NCBI RefSeq assembly: GCF_000186865.1
Contig: NW_008705562.1
Location: 1,024,451 to 1,088,450 of the forward strand
From: Aureococcus anophagefferens
Lineage: Eukaryota; Sar; Pelagophyceae; Pelagomonadales; Pelagomonadaceae
Direction of reading: 5' to 3'
Length of the DNA stretch: 64,000 bases
The notes under the pieces: generated by a model
What the model was told of the DNA's origin: nothing
The model's input: only the letters and a program-made list of their open reading frames with translations
Database searches by the model: none
Shown: positions 47,865 through 57,400 of the stretch, in pieces
Position numbering within the stretch: position 1 is the stretch's first letter
Layout: each line of letters begins with the position of its first letter
Made by a program: the position numbers and the translations under genes

Positions 47865-48935
47865 ATGTTTCCCTTCAACCCGTCGGCCGCGGCTAAAATG
47901 GCTGCCCATCCGGGGCACGCCGCTCCTTTGTCCGAGATGGGTACCAACCCTGGGCATGCCACCCGAACGATCGACCCCAAGGAGGCCCTGCTCGCGGCGC
48001 TCCAGCCCTTCATCGAGTCCGTCGGCGAGGCCCTCGTCGGCGAGACCGTCGAGCGCCTGCTGCGCCAGACCTGCGCGCTGTCGCTGCAGCTCGCGGCGCG
48101 CGAGCAGCTGCGCGCGGAGCAGACGCACCTGCTGCCGCGGATCCTGGACGAGCTGGTCGCCGAGGAGGTGCGGGCCATGGCGCCGGCGATCGCGCGCGAG
48201 TTCGTCCGCGAGGAGACGGCGCGCTACATGTTCGAGCGGCGCGTCGAGACGGTCTACGGCGGCGCGTACCTCGAGGTCGCGCCGGACCTGATCGCGGGCG
48301 CGGCGGCCGCGGCGCTGGCCGAGGCGCGCGAGGCCGCGCTCCTCGGCGCCGTGGTCGAGGCCGCGGTCGCCGCGGAGTGCCGCGCGGCGGCCGCGGCGGA
48401 GCTCGCGGCCGCGGCGGCCGCCGCGCGCGAGGCCGAGGCGGCGGCGGCCGCGCGCGCGGTCCGCGACGCCGCCGAGGCGCGGGCCCTCGCCGGCGCCTGC
48501 CTGCGCCACCTCGCGGGCCTCCTCGGGAGCGGGTCGACGTCGCTTTTGGCGCACCGCGCGGCGACGCTCCGGGCGACGAAGATCGCCGTCGCGCGGCTCG
48601 ACGGCGCGCTGCGGGCCGCGGCGGGGCCCCGGGACCGCCTCGCGGCCGAGCCGGGCCTCGCCGACGCCTTCCGCGCGTCCTGCGCGGACGCGGGCGCGGA
48701 CCTCCTCTCCGCGGACCTCCTCGCGGCCATCGCGGCCGCGGAGGCGGCGGCCCAGCGGCGCGAGGACGCGGCCTACGGCCGGCCGCCGCCGCCGCCGCCG
48801 CCGCTGCGGTCCCCCGGCGCGTCGTCGCGCCTCGCGTCGACGGGCTCGCCGGCCGGCCGCGCGCGGAAGCGGCCGGCGGCCGCGCGGCCGCCGGCCGCGG
48901 GCCCGCCCCGCCCCGCCCGCGGGAGCCCCGGCTAG
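47865..48935 (+). CDS. Ala-rich coiled-coil protein of unknown function
   Basis: A 356-residue protein from ATG 47865. The first 35 residues repeat a short motif (HPGHAAPLSEMG, NPGHATRTIDP). Residues 40-150 are regular amphipathic helices (ALLAALQPFIESVGEALVGE, LLPRILDELVAEEVRAMAPA). An almost pure Ala/Glu/Arg coiled coil follows to about 230, then a short helical region and a proline-rich, basic tail (YGRPPPPPPPLRSPGASS). No signal peptide, membrane helix or family is recognised. Its start lies 70 bp from the divergent helicase gene. It could be a cytoskeletal or scaffold protein; that is a guess. Confidence 0.65.
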   Translation: MFPFNPSAAAKMAAHPGHAAPLSEMGTNPGHATRTIDPKEALLAALQPFIESVGEALVGETVERLLRQTCALSLQLAAREQLRAEQTHLLPRILDELVAEEVRAMAPAIAREFVREETARYMFERRVETVYGGAYLEVAPDLIAGAAAAALAEAREAALLGAVVEAAVAAECRAAAAAELAAAAAAAREAEAAAAARAVRDAAEARALAGACLRHLAGLLGSGSTSLLAHRAATLRATKIAVARLDGALRAAAGPRDRLAAEPGLADAFRASCADAGADLLSADLLAAIAAAEAAAQRREDAAYGRPPPPPPPLRSPGASSRLASTGSPAGRARKRPAAARPPAAGPPRPARGSPG

Positions 48936-48936
48936 G

Positions 48937-49334
48937 TTACGCGGCCATGGGGCCCTTGAGCGCCGAGTAGGTCGGCATGGTCGGGCACGGCTCGTCGACG
49001 GTGAGCGCCTTGAGCCGCTTCACCTTCTCGACCTTGGCCTGCGTCGAGATGCTCGTGTCCTTGAGCGCCTCCTTCATGAAGGCGCTCGCGTACCTGCGGC
49101 GCCGCGTCCGGGGAGCGCCGCGACGGCGGGAAAGACGCGGCGACCGCGCTGGGCCTCGTAGTCGGGCTTCGGCGCCGCGCCGTGCTGCTTCATGTAGGCC
49201 TGGGCGTCTGCGCGGGCGGCCGCGTCGCTCTCTTTGGCGAATCACGGGGGCGCGGGGGACGCGCAGGTGTCGACGGTCTCGCCGCTCGTCTCGCGCTCCA
49301 CGGCGGACATCTCGGCCCGCTGGAACGACGACAT
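48937..49334 (-). CDS. Small three-exon gene, 95 residues, unknown function
   Basis: Proposed exons are 49334-49286, 49231-49150 and 49093-48937, with two GC-AG introns of 54 and 56 bp (49285-49232, starting GCGGCG and ending CAAAG; 49149-49094, starting GCGCGG and ending CCGCAG). Joined phases match exactly and give one 95-residue protein opening MSSFQRAEMSAVERET, with ARADAQAYMKQHGAAPKPDY in the middle and KVEKVKRLKALTVDEPCPTM near the end. The middle exon has a family-like YMKQHG helix and the last a C-terminal ending LKGPMAA. I do not recognise the family. Unspliced, the first exon meets TGA after 14 further codons and the second runs into another frame, which supports the introns. Confidence 0.6.
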
Positions 49335-49521
49335 CGGTCTTTCTGGGTGGTCCACCTCGAAGAGAGAGACGTAGAGGGGCTGCTCCTCAAACGTTGATGC
49401 TGCATGTTGCAGCTCTCCGATGGTGATGATCGCCTCAAAAGCGGCCGTGCAGGGCCCGCCGCTCGCGCCTAATTAAGGCCTTGCTACCGCGCTCGCGCCG
49501 ACGACCGCATCCGCGCCGACG

Positions 49522-49773
49522 ATGTCGGACTTCCTGAGCGGCTGGAACACGGAGAGCGGCCTCGACCTCGACAACATCTGCTTCGGCTCGCGGAAGCGTA
49601 AGACGCAGCAGCAGTTCGTCGCCGAGCCGGCGCGGGGCAGCAAGTCGCCGCGCAAGGCGCCGGCGAAGAAGGCGCCGCGGAAGGCGCCGGCCAAGGGCGG
49701 CGGGCGGCCCGCGAAGGCCCCCGCGCCGAAGAGGAACGCCAAGGCGCCGTCGCCCGCGATCCGCCCGGCGGTC

Positions 49774-49809
<36 letters not shown>

Positions 49810-50665
49810 GTCGAGCGGCCCTGCGGCTGCTCGCACTGCGAGCTCTTCCGCGCGCGCGACGCGGCGGCCGCCGCGGCCCGGCGCGCGGCGCAGCCGCCGA
49901 AGGCGGCGGCGCCCAAGGCGCCGCGGACGATGACGGAGGCCATCTTCGGCGAGTCGGACAGCGAGTCGGACTCGGACTCGGACGGCGAGCGCGAGCCGTC
50001 GGCGCGGTGCCGGCCCTGGCCGCCGAAGTCGCCGGCCGCCGCCGCGCCGGTCGCGGCCGCGCCGGCGCGCCGGCGCCTCGCCGCCGCGCCGAAGAAGGCG
50101 ACGCGGGCGGCCGCCGGCTCCGCGGAGGCGCTCGCGCGGGCGTCCGCGAGCCGCGGCCGCGCATACCGGAGCGAGCGGCGGTCCATGGCGCGGCTCGGGG
50201 GCCTCGGCGGCTCGGAGCACGAGCCGTTCGGAGGCGGCGTCTACGCGGAGACGCGGCGGCTCCGGCTGCGGTTCGCGCGGTCGAAGATCCACGCGTGGGG
50301 CGTCTTCGCGGACGAGCCCGTCGCCGCGGGCACCTTCGTCCTCGAGTACCGCGGCGAGGAGGTCGGCGCCGCCGTCGCGGAGGCGCGCGCGGCGCGCTAC
50401 GAGGCCGAGGGCCGCATCGACTACCTCTTCCGCGTCGACGACGAGACGACGCGTCGGGTCGCTCGCGCGCTTCGTGAACCACTCCTGCGCGCCCAACTGC
50501 GTCACGCAGATCGTCGTCCACGCGAAGCGGAAGAAGATCGCCCTCTACGCGAAGCGCGACATCCTCCCCGGCGAGGAGCTCTGCTACGACTACAAGTTCG
50601 AGCTCGAGGACGACAAGATCCCCTGCCACTGCGGCGCGCCGACCTGCCGCGGGAGCCTGAACTGA
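49522..50665 (+). CDS. SET1/MLL-type histone methyltransferase with a frameshift in the SET domain
   Basis: From ATG 49522: MSDFLSGWNTESGLDLDNIC, then a basic Lys/Ala/Pro-rich tract (APAKKAPRKAPAKGGG), a long proline run, a Cys/His patch (CGCSHCELF), and acidic Ser/Asp repeats. The SET domain starts at about residue 250 (LRFARSKIHAWGVFADEPVA, VLEYRGEEVG, IDYLFRVDDET). At about 50445-50465 the frame must change: the same family pattern continues one frame over with GSLARFVNHSCAPNC, AKRDILPGEELCYDYKFELE and the post-SET CHCGAPTCRGSLN. The stretch that normally holds I-D-A-T is missing, so about 11 bases are absent relative to the family. This could be a real inactivating change or an assembly error in GC-rich DNA. 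SET1-type enzymes methylate histone H3 Lys4. Confidence 0.75.
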
Positions 50666-50762
50666 CGCGGCGGCGGGAGGCGAATCGGGGTTCCTGCGGC
50701 AATATTAGGCCTACAGGCCGTGTGTGCTCTTGGGCATGCGGCTCCTCCGACGCTAAATCACC

Positions 50763-50784
50763 AATAATAATAATAATAATAATA
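50763..50784. repeat. AAT microsatellite
   Basis: About seven AAT units in the spacer between the SET gene and the GH36 gene, unusual in a genome this GC-rich. It lies about 75 bp upstream of the next start codon and could influence its promoter. Confidence 0.9.
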
Positions 50785-50859
50785 CTAATCGGCGACCCGT
50801 TTGAGGTACACGCTGAACTCGATTGAAGCTGTGCCTGTAACAGAGCGTCGAGAGGCACG

Positions 50860-53857
50860 ATGACATCAGGTTTTGCGCACGTGTGGATGGCCTGGCTCTG
50901 CGTCGGCGGTGCCTTGCAGATCCCGTCGCGCCACACGAGCCATCGCGCCCTCTACGCGGCGTCCGTGGCCGTGCCGGCGCCGCGGGCGCCGGCCGGCGGC
51001 GGCGCCGCCGTGCGGGGCGACGGCAGCGTCGTCGTCGGCGGCGCGACGGTGCTCGAGCCGGGCGCGCGGCGCCTGCGGCGCGCCGTGGCCCTCGGCGACG
51101 CCGAGGTCGGGCGCGAGGCCGAGGCGGGCGGCGGCGTCTTCCTGAGCTTCGGCCTCCGGCGGCCGCGCGCGCGCGTCGACGTCGATTTGGGCTACCTGCC
51201 CCAAGGCCGGCTCCTGAGCGTCGCGCGGAACAAGCGCTGGTGGATGGCGCCGGCCTTCGGGGACGTGCCCCTGGAGACGCAGCTCGTCGTCGTCGAGGGC
51301 GCGGACGCGGACGCGGCGGGCCGGCGGACGTACGCCGCGTTCCTCCCGCTCCTCACGGGCGGCGGCCGGCTCCGGGGCACGCTCCGCGGCGCCGTCGAGG
51401 CGCGCGGCGGCGAAAAGCGCACGCGCCTCATCCTGCGCTGCGAGAGCGGCGACGGCGCCGTCGCCGCGGCGGACCTCGACGGCGCCGTCCACGTGTCGGC
51501 GACGCGGTCCGGTGACGCGGGCTGCGTCCGCGGCTGAGCAGGAAACAAAACTATGCAACGCGACTTCAAAATGCATGTATTCGAACGGTTCCGACGTATT
51601 TCTTCACCGTCTCAAGGGAACTCGCCGAGAGAAAACGATCCGTCCAAAAATCGGCCGAAACGACTTCGACGCGACCGAGCGAGAGAGCTGTGAAGTTTTC
51701 GCCGGACAGGGCGTTCCACTGGTTGTTTCCGGCACAGGTCCACGGCCTCGTGGAGCGCGCCGTCGAGGCCGCGGCGGCGCGGACGGGGACCTTCGCGCCG
51801 CGGCGCGCCAAGGCCGTGCCGCGGCGCATGGTCGACGGTTTAGGCTGGTGCACCTGGGACGCGTTCTACAGCTCCGTTTCCGCAAAAAAGGTCGAGGCGG
51901 GCCTCGAGGCGCTCGGCGCCGCGGGCGTCAAGTGCCGGCGCCTCATCATCGACGACGGCTGGATGGCCCTGGACCGCGACACGGACGACGCCCTCAACCT
52001 CAGCGGCGAGATCCTCACGGCCGCGAACTCCGCGGGGAACGCCGCGGAGAAGATGTACGACGGCCCCGCGGCGCGCGCGCAGCGCAAGTTCGCGGAGCTC
52101 GTCGGCGCGGCCTACGCGCGCTACGTCGAGCGCGCGCCGCCGAACTCCGCGGGCGTGCTCTTATGGCGCCTCGCGGCGACGACGGTGCTCCGCGCGCCCC
52201 TCTGCCACTTCTTCGACGAGTCGACGGACTTCACGAAGGCGCTCGCGTGGCCGCCGCGGCCCCACGCGGCCAAGTTCGGCGGCGAGGCGGGCCTCGCGGC
52301 CTTCGTGCGCGACGTCGCCAAGGGGACCCACGGCGTGGACCACGTCGCCTGCTGGCACGCGTCCGCGGGCTACTGGGGCGGCGCGGCGACGCCGGCCGCG
52401 AGCCGCGTCCGCGCGCGCGCGACGCCGCACCTCGCGGCCGTCGAGCCGGCCATCGGCTGGGACCCGGCGACGCTCAAGGGGGCGCTGACGCCGACGACGC
52501 CGAAAGCCATCGCCGAGCTCTACGGCGGGCTCTACGGCGCCCTCGCGCGCTGCGGCGTCGACGGCGTCAAGGCGGACGCCAGGGCAGCAAAAGAAAGCGA
52601 AATTCCCAACTTCAAAGGCTCATATCTCGGCCGTTTTCCACTCGTTTCGGCTGATTTTTGGACGAGCGATCATCTCTCGGAACGGTCTCGAAGCGTGGAT
52701 GCTTCTTCCGGAACGCGCGCGCGCGGAACACTCACGTTGAAGCGACGTTGAATCACCCTTGTGCTGCCCAGGCGGACGCGCAGTCCGGCGTCGGCGCCTT
52801 AGGCGGCGGCCGCGGCGGCGGCCCCGAGGCCGCGCGGCTCTTCGTCGAGGCCATGGAGGGCGCCGGGGCGGCGCACTTCGGCGACGGCGGCGCCGTGGCC
52901 GTGTCGAACTGCATGTGCCACTGCACGGAGCAGCTCTACCGCTACGCGTCGACGGCGCTCGCGCGCGCGTCCGACGACTTCTACCCGCGCGAGGCGCCGT
53001 CCTGGCGCTGGCACCTCACGGCCTGCGCCTACAACTCGCTCCTGTTGTCGCCCATCGTGCTGCCGGACTGGGACATGTTCCAGAGCGACCACCCCGCCGC
53101 GTGGCTCCACGCGGCCGCGCGCGCCAACTCCGGCGGGCCCGTGACCGTGTCCGACAAGCCCGGCGCCCACGACGACGCCGTGCTCCGGGCGTTGGCCCTG
53201 CCCGACGGCGCGACGCTCGTCGCGACGGCGCCCGCGCGCGTCGGCGCGTCGGCGCTCTTCGCGGACGTCGCGCGCGACGGCGCGAGCCACCTCGCGCTCG
53301 CGGCGCCCAACGGCGACGACGGCGCCGTCGTCGGCCTCTACAACGTCCAGGGCTCGGCCTGGTCCTGGGACGAGCGCCGCTTCGTCGCCGGCGACGCGGC
53401 GCCCGTCGACGCGGCGCTCGCGCGCGCCGACGCGGCGCTCGCGTGGCGCGAGCGCGACGACGGCGCGCCCCTCGCGGCCTACGCCTTCCGCGCGAAGACC
53501 CTCGAGATCCTCCGCGGGCCCGGCGCCGCGGCGACGCCCCGGGCCCTCGACCCGGGCGCCTTCGAGCTCTACGCCGTCCGCCGGGTCCTCGCGACGCCGG
53601 CCGGCGTCGAGTTCGCGCCGCTCGGCCTCTCCGCCATGCTCAACGGCGGCGGCGCCGTGAGGGCCGCCGCCGTCGACGGCGAGGCCGCGGACGTCGCGGC
53701 CCTCGGCCCGGGCGCCTTCGCGGCCTACGCGTCCGCGGAGCCGCGGTCCCTCGCCGTCGACGGCGCGGCCGCGGCCTTCGCCTACGACGCCGCGGCGCGC
53801 CTCCTCACCGTCGACCTCGCCCCGGGGGACCACGCGCTCCGCGTCGTCTGGGACTAG
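50860..53857 (+). CDS. Raffinose-synthase/alkaline alpha-galactosidase-like GH36 enzyme, three exons split by introners
   Basis: Exons are 50860-51525, 51738-52571 and 52772-53857; both introns are introners that leave the frame intact. Joined length is 861 residues, in the usual range for plant raffinose synthases. The N-terminus MTSGFAHVWMAWLCVGGAL suggests a signal peptide. Domain marks are LGWCTWDAFYSSVSAKKVEA (about 257), LIIDDGWM (about 292), DGVK/ADAQ holding the expected nucleophile Asp (about 502, exactly at the second junction), ACAYNSLLLSPIVLPDWDMF (about 590-605) and NSGGPVTVSD with the likely acid/base Asp (about 628). C-terminal beta segments follow. Enzymes of this group move or release galactose on raffinose-family sugars; which reaction applies cannot be read. 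Divergence from plant sequences is large. Confidence 0.85.
51534..51737 (-). mobile_element. Introner element, copy C (204 bp, diverged)
   Basis: It is flanked by near-identical 8-bp repeats GTCCGCGG (51526-51533) and GTCCACGG (51738-51745). The ends are inverted repeats (CTGAGCAGGAAACA against CTGTGCCGGAAACA). The internal block TCCAAAAATCGGCCGAAACG is the reverse complement of the matching block of copies A and B, so it is the same family in reverse orientation. The intron it forms (51526-51737, 212 bp) is GT-AG: the 5' site comes from the target duplication, the 3' site CACAG from the element end. Exon join: DAGC to VHGLVERA. Confidence 0.85.
52580..52771 (+). mobile_element. Introner element, copy B (192 bp)
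   Basis: It is flanked by perfect 8-bp repeats GCGGACGC at 52572-52579 and 52772-52779. Terminal inverted repeats are CAGGGCAGCAAAAG and CTGGGCAGCACAAG. It is the same length as copy A with about 86% identity, no gaps. It forms a 200-bp GC-AG intron (52572-52771). The target duplication encodes Ala-Asp, so the element landed on the codon of the presumed catalytic Asp. Confidence 0.92.
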
Positions 53858-54401
53858 TCGGGGTCTCGCGGGGGGGTGGGGCGGAGCGCCGCGTCGCGCG
53901 TCGAGACGGCCGGGTCGCGGGGGTTCGCGCGCGGTCCGCACTGAAGCTCCGCTCCTCCACACCAAAATCGGGGAGAGAGAGATCAGCAGAATCAAGCTTA
54001 CGCGCTCACCCACACGCTCACAGACCTCGCCCTTCGGCCCCAAAACTCTCTCGTGGCCGCCCGGCGTCCCAATCGTGCCCCCAAAAAAAACTCCCCGACT
54101 TTACGACTCGTTTTCGCGACGCCCGAGTCAAAACCGTTCCCCACTCGTCGCGTCGGTGATGCGGGATGGTACGAAGACGAGGGGAAGTTAGCGCGCGCGC
54201 CCGGTGGATCTGGCGGGCGCGGCGGGGCGTCTGTTCGCGGATGGTTTCTTTTTTTTTGGCGTCGTCTCCGTCGGGCTCGTGCGAAGTGGGGAGTTGGGGG
54301 GGGCGCCGACGGGCGTGGGGTGGTGGCGGCGCCCGCGCGGCGGCCGGCGCCGGGCCCGCGGGCCGCCGGCGCGCCGGGCTCCGCGCGCGCGCGCGGCGCG
54401 A
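53858..54401. other. Intergenic region between convergent genes
   Basis: 544 bp between the stop of the GH36 gene and the stop of the channel gene. It holds A and T runs (54080-54090, 54245-54257) that may serve as 3' end signals. The plus strand is open from 54053 but its peptide is Arg/Gly-rich and lacks conserved pattern. Confidence 0.6.
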
Positions 54402-57400
54402 TCATGCCGAGGGGGCGGGCTCGGCGTGGTCGTCGTCGTGGTCCTCGCCGATGGGTTCGATGCGGGTGCGGTGGGCGAACATGGACGCGCGCGGCGGCGG
54501 GTGGCTGTCGGCGGCGTGCTTGACGCCGATGACGGACGGCGGGCGCTGGATGGTCTGGCCGATGCCGTGGCGCATGGACGTGCGGGGCGCGACGCGCCCG
54601 ACGTTGGACGCGCGGCGCGGGCTCGCCGCGGCGCCGCCGGAGGCCGCGGCCGCGGCCGCGGCCGCGCCGGCCTGCGACGCGCGGCCGGCCTGCGACGCGC
54701 GGCCGCCGGCCATCGACGCGCGGCCCGTGATGGTCCGGCGCATGGTCGCCCGCAGGGCGCCCTGGGTGATCTTGATGGTCTCGGAGTCGGCGCCCGCGCC
54801 CAGGCCCGTGATGGAGCTCTGCTCGGCGGTCTCGACGTTGGTCTTGAACATCGAGTTCGCGAGCGCGTTGATCTCGTCCGCCTCCTGGTCCGGCGCCTCG
54901 AGGATGGGCTCGTCGTCGTCGAGCTCCTCGTCGTCGCCGGGCGGCGCGTCGCCGGGCGCCGCGGCGCCGCCGGGCGCGGCCGCGCCGTCGCCGGCCTTGT
55001 CCTTGATGACCTCGACCGCGCTCGACGTCGCCGGCGCCTTGTCCTTGAGCACCTCGACGACGACGTTCTCGTCCTCCTTCTGCTCGGGCTTGGACGACGG
55101 CGGCGGCGCCGCCGCGGCCTTGGGCGGCGGCGACGCCGCGGCCTCGGGCGCGGGCTCCTGCGCGGGCTTGGGCATGATGCCCATCTTGATCGCGCGGCCG
55201 AGGTTCCGCGCCTTGGCGAGCGCGCGCTCGCGCTTCTTCGCGACGGACACGCGGAGCTCCTCGGGGAGGCGCTTGATCAGGGGCAGGCGCATGGCCTTCA
55301 TGTAGCGCTTGAGGTCGTCCTGGGACTTGGAGTCGAGGCTGTAGAAGTGGCAGAACGTGTCCGCGACGATGGACACCTCCGCGTTCTTCGCGATGGACTC
55401 GGGCGGCAGGTCCTCGGGCGTCGCGCGTATCCTGATCTCGCCGACGAGCTGCTCCTTCTCGTTCTTGAGCTTGTGCCACTGGCGCTTGCAGGAGCCGTCG
55501 TCCATGAGGTCGATCGTGACCTTGCCCATGAACTGGCCGTTGAGGCCCCGGCGGTAGTGCATGAGGTTGATCTCGGCCTCCTCCGTGTTCTTGTAGATCT
55601 TCACGGAGAAGGACTCGTTGAACTCGGGCGTCCGCGTGAACTTGCGCACGGACGTCGACGCCTGCTTGTAGCTCACGCCGAAGGACGTCTGGGTCTTGAC
55701 GACGGCCATCACGTAGGGGTGCGTCGCGCCCATCATGCCCATGGACGTGAGGTTCCTGCCCCGGAAGACGTCGATGGTCAGCTTGCGCTTGGGCACGCCG
55801 ACGCGCTTCGCGGCCTGGAGGTACTCGACGTTGCTCAGGATCGCGCCGCTCGGCACGGCCTCCGCGTCGCCGCACGCGTCGACGGCGGACGCGCGGCCGA
55901 CCTGGAGGATGAAGTAGGTCTCGTCGTTCGTGCCCGCCTCGAGCACGCGCTCGCCGGGCACGGCCGTGTAGGGGATCATGAGGTTCACGAGCGACGCGAC
56001 GATGCCCTCCTGGAACGCGCCGAACTTGATCGAGTCGCAGAGCTTCTTGTGCGCGAAGTGGAAGAGGATGGCGCTGTTGAGCGACCGGTTGATCTCGTTG
56101 AGGAACTGGGCCTCGTCCAAATTCTGGAGCTCGTTGTCCGCGTACTCGAAGAAGTCGAGCACGCGGCGCCGGAGCTCCGGGTCCAGGTCGAGGCGGCCCA
56201 TGAAGTTCCGCGCGCAGATCGTCCGCCGGTGGTTCTTGTGCTGCTGGAGCGCCGCGAGCTCGACGATGGACGCGAGCATGGCGAGGAGGTTCACGTCGCT
56301 CAGGAGCACGCCGAAGATCATGATCGCGATCTGGTAGAGCCGCTCGACGCGCGTCACGGGGTCCACCCCCAGGTCCCCAAAGGACGTGAACGTCGCGAAG
56401 GCCCAGGTGAAGGACGCGCGGTACCAGAACTTCCAACTCCCGTTGTACTGGATGTCCTGGTAGCGCATCTCGTAGGAGTCGACGCCGAACTTCCAGTACG
56501 TGTCGATCCAGTTCGTCTTGCCGTTCGACCGCTCGAGCCGCGCGAGCGCGAACCAGCAGCACGAGCACCAGTGGATCGTCAGGCAGAAGAGCATGAACAT
56601 CTGGAGCGCCTTGCCCACGCCCGCCATGCCCAGGAACTTGATCTTGAGCTCCTCGACGAGCAGCCGGATGATGTCGTCGACGTAGCGCGTACTGTGGCGG
56701 AGCCGCGACAGCTGGACGACGCGGAGGCAGACGCAGGTCGACCGCTCGGCGCCGCTCAGGTGGCCGATGATGGCCAACGGAATCAACGACACCGTGTCGT
56801 AGGGCAGGTGGTGCTTCATGTAGATCATGCGGAACTCCTCGACCTTGACGACCATCTGGCCCTCGAAGCGCGTCACGAACATCTGGAGGTGCAGCGGGAT
56901 GTCGGCGATGTAGAAGAGCGTGAGCAGCGCGTCGATGATGAGCACCGTCGACGGCAGGCCCTTGCTGCCGTCCATGTTGTTCTTCGTGCCGAACGCGACG
57001 AGGAACGGGATCGTCGTGCTGTACCACATGAGTCCCAACATGGAGACGACGAGCCAGACGACGCGGAAGGGGTCGTTGGGCATGATGACCTTCTGCTTCT
57101 TCTTGCCGCGCTTCGACTTCTTGCCCGCGCCGTCGCCCAACCCCTGGATGTAGCGGTCGCCCGTCCGGAGCTCCGCGAGCTTCTGGCCCTCCTTGGCCAT
57201 GTACGCGCGGTACTCGCCGATGAGCATCGTGAGCTCCAGGGACGACTCGAAGGCCTCGTAGGTGAGCTGGATCGTGTGCGTCGTGTGCGCGGCCTGCACG
57301 GAGATGGAGTAGAGCATGCGCTCGAAGAACTCGCCCTCGCCCAGGATGATGGGCTCGGACTTGGTCTTCTGGCCCTTGGTCGACTTGTCGCTCTGGGTCT

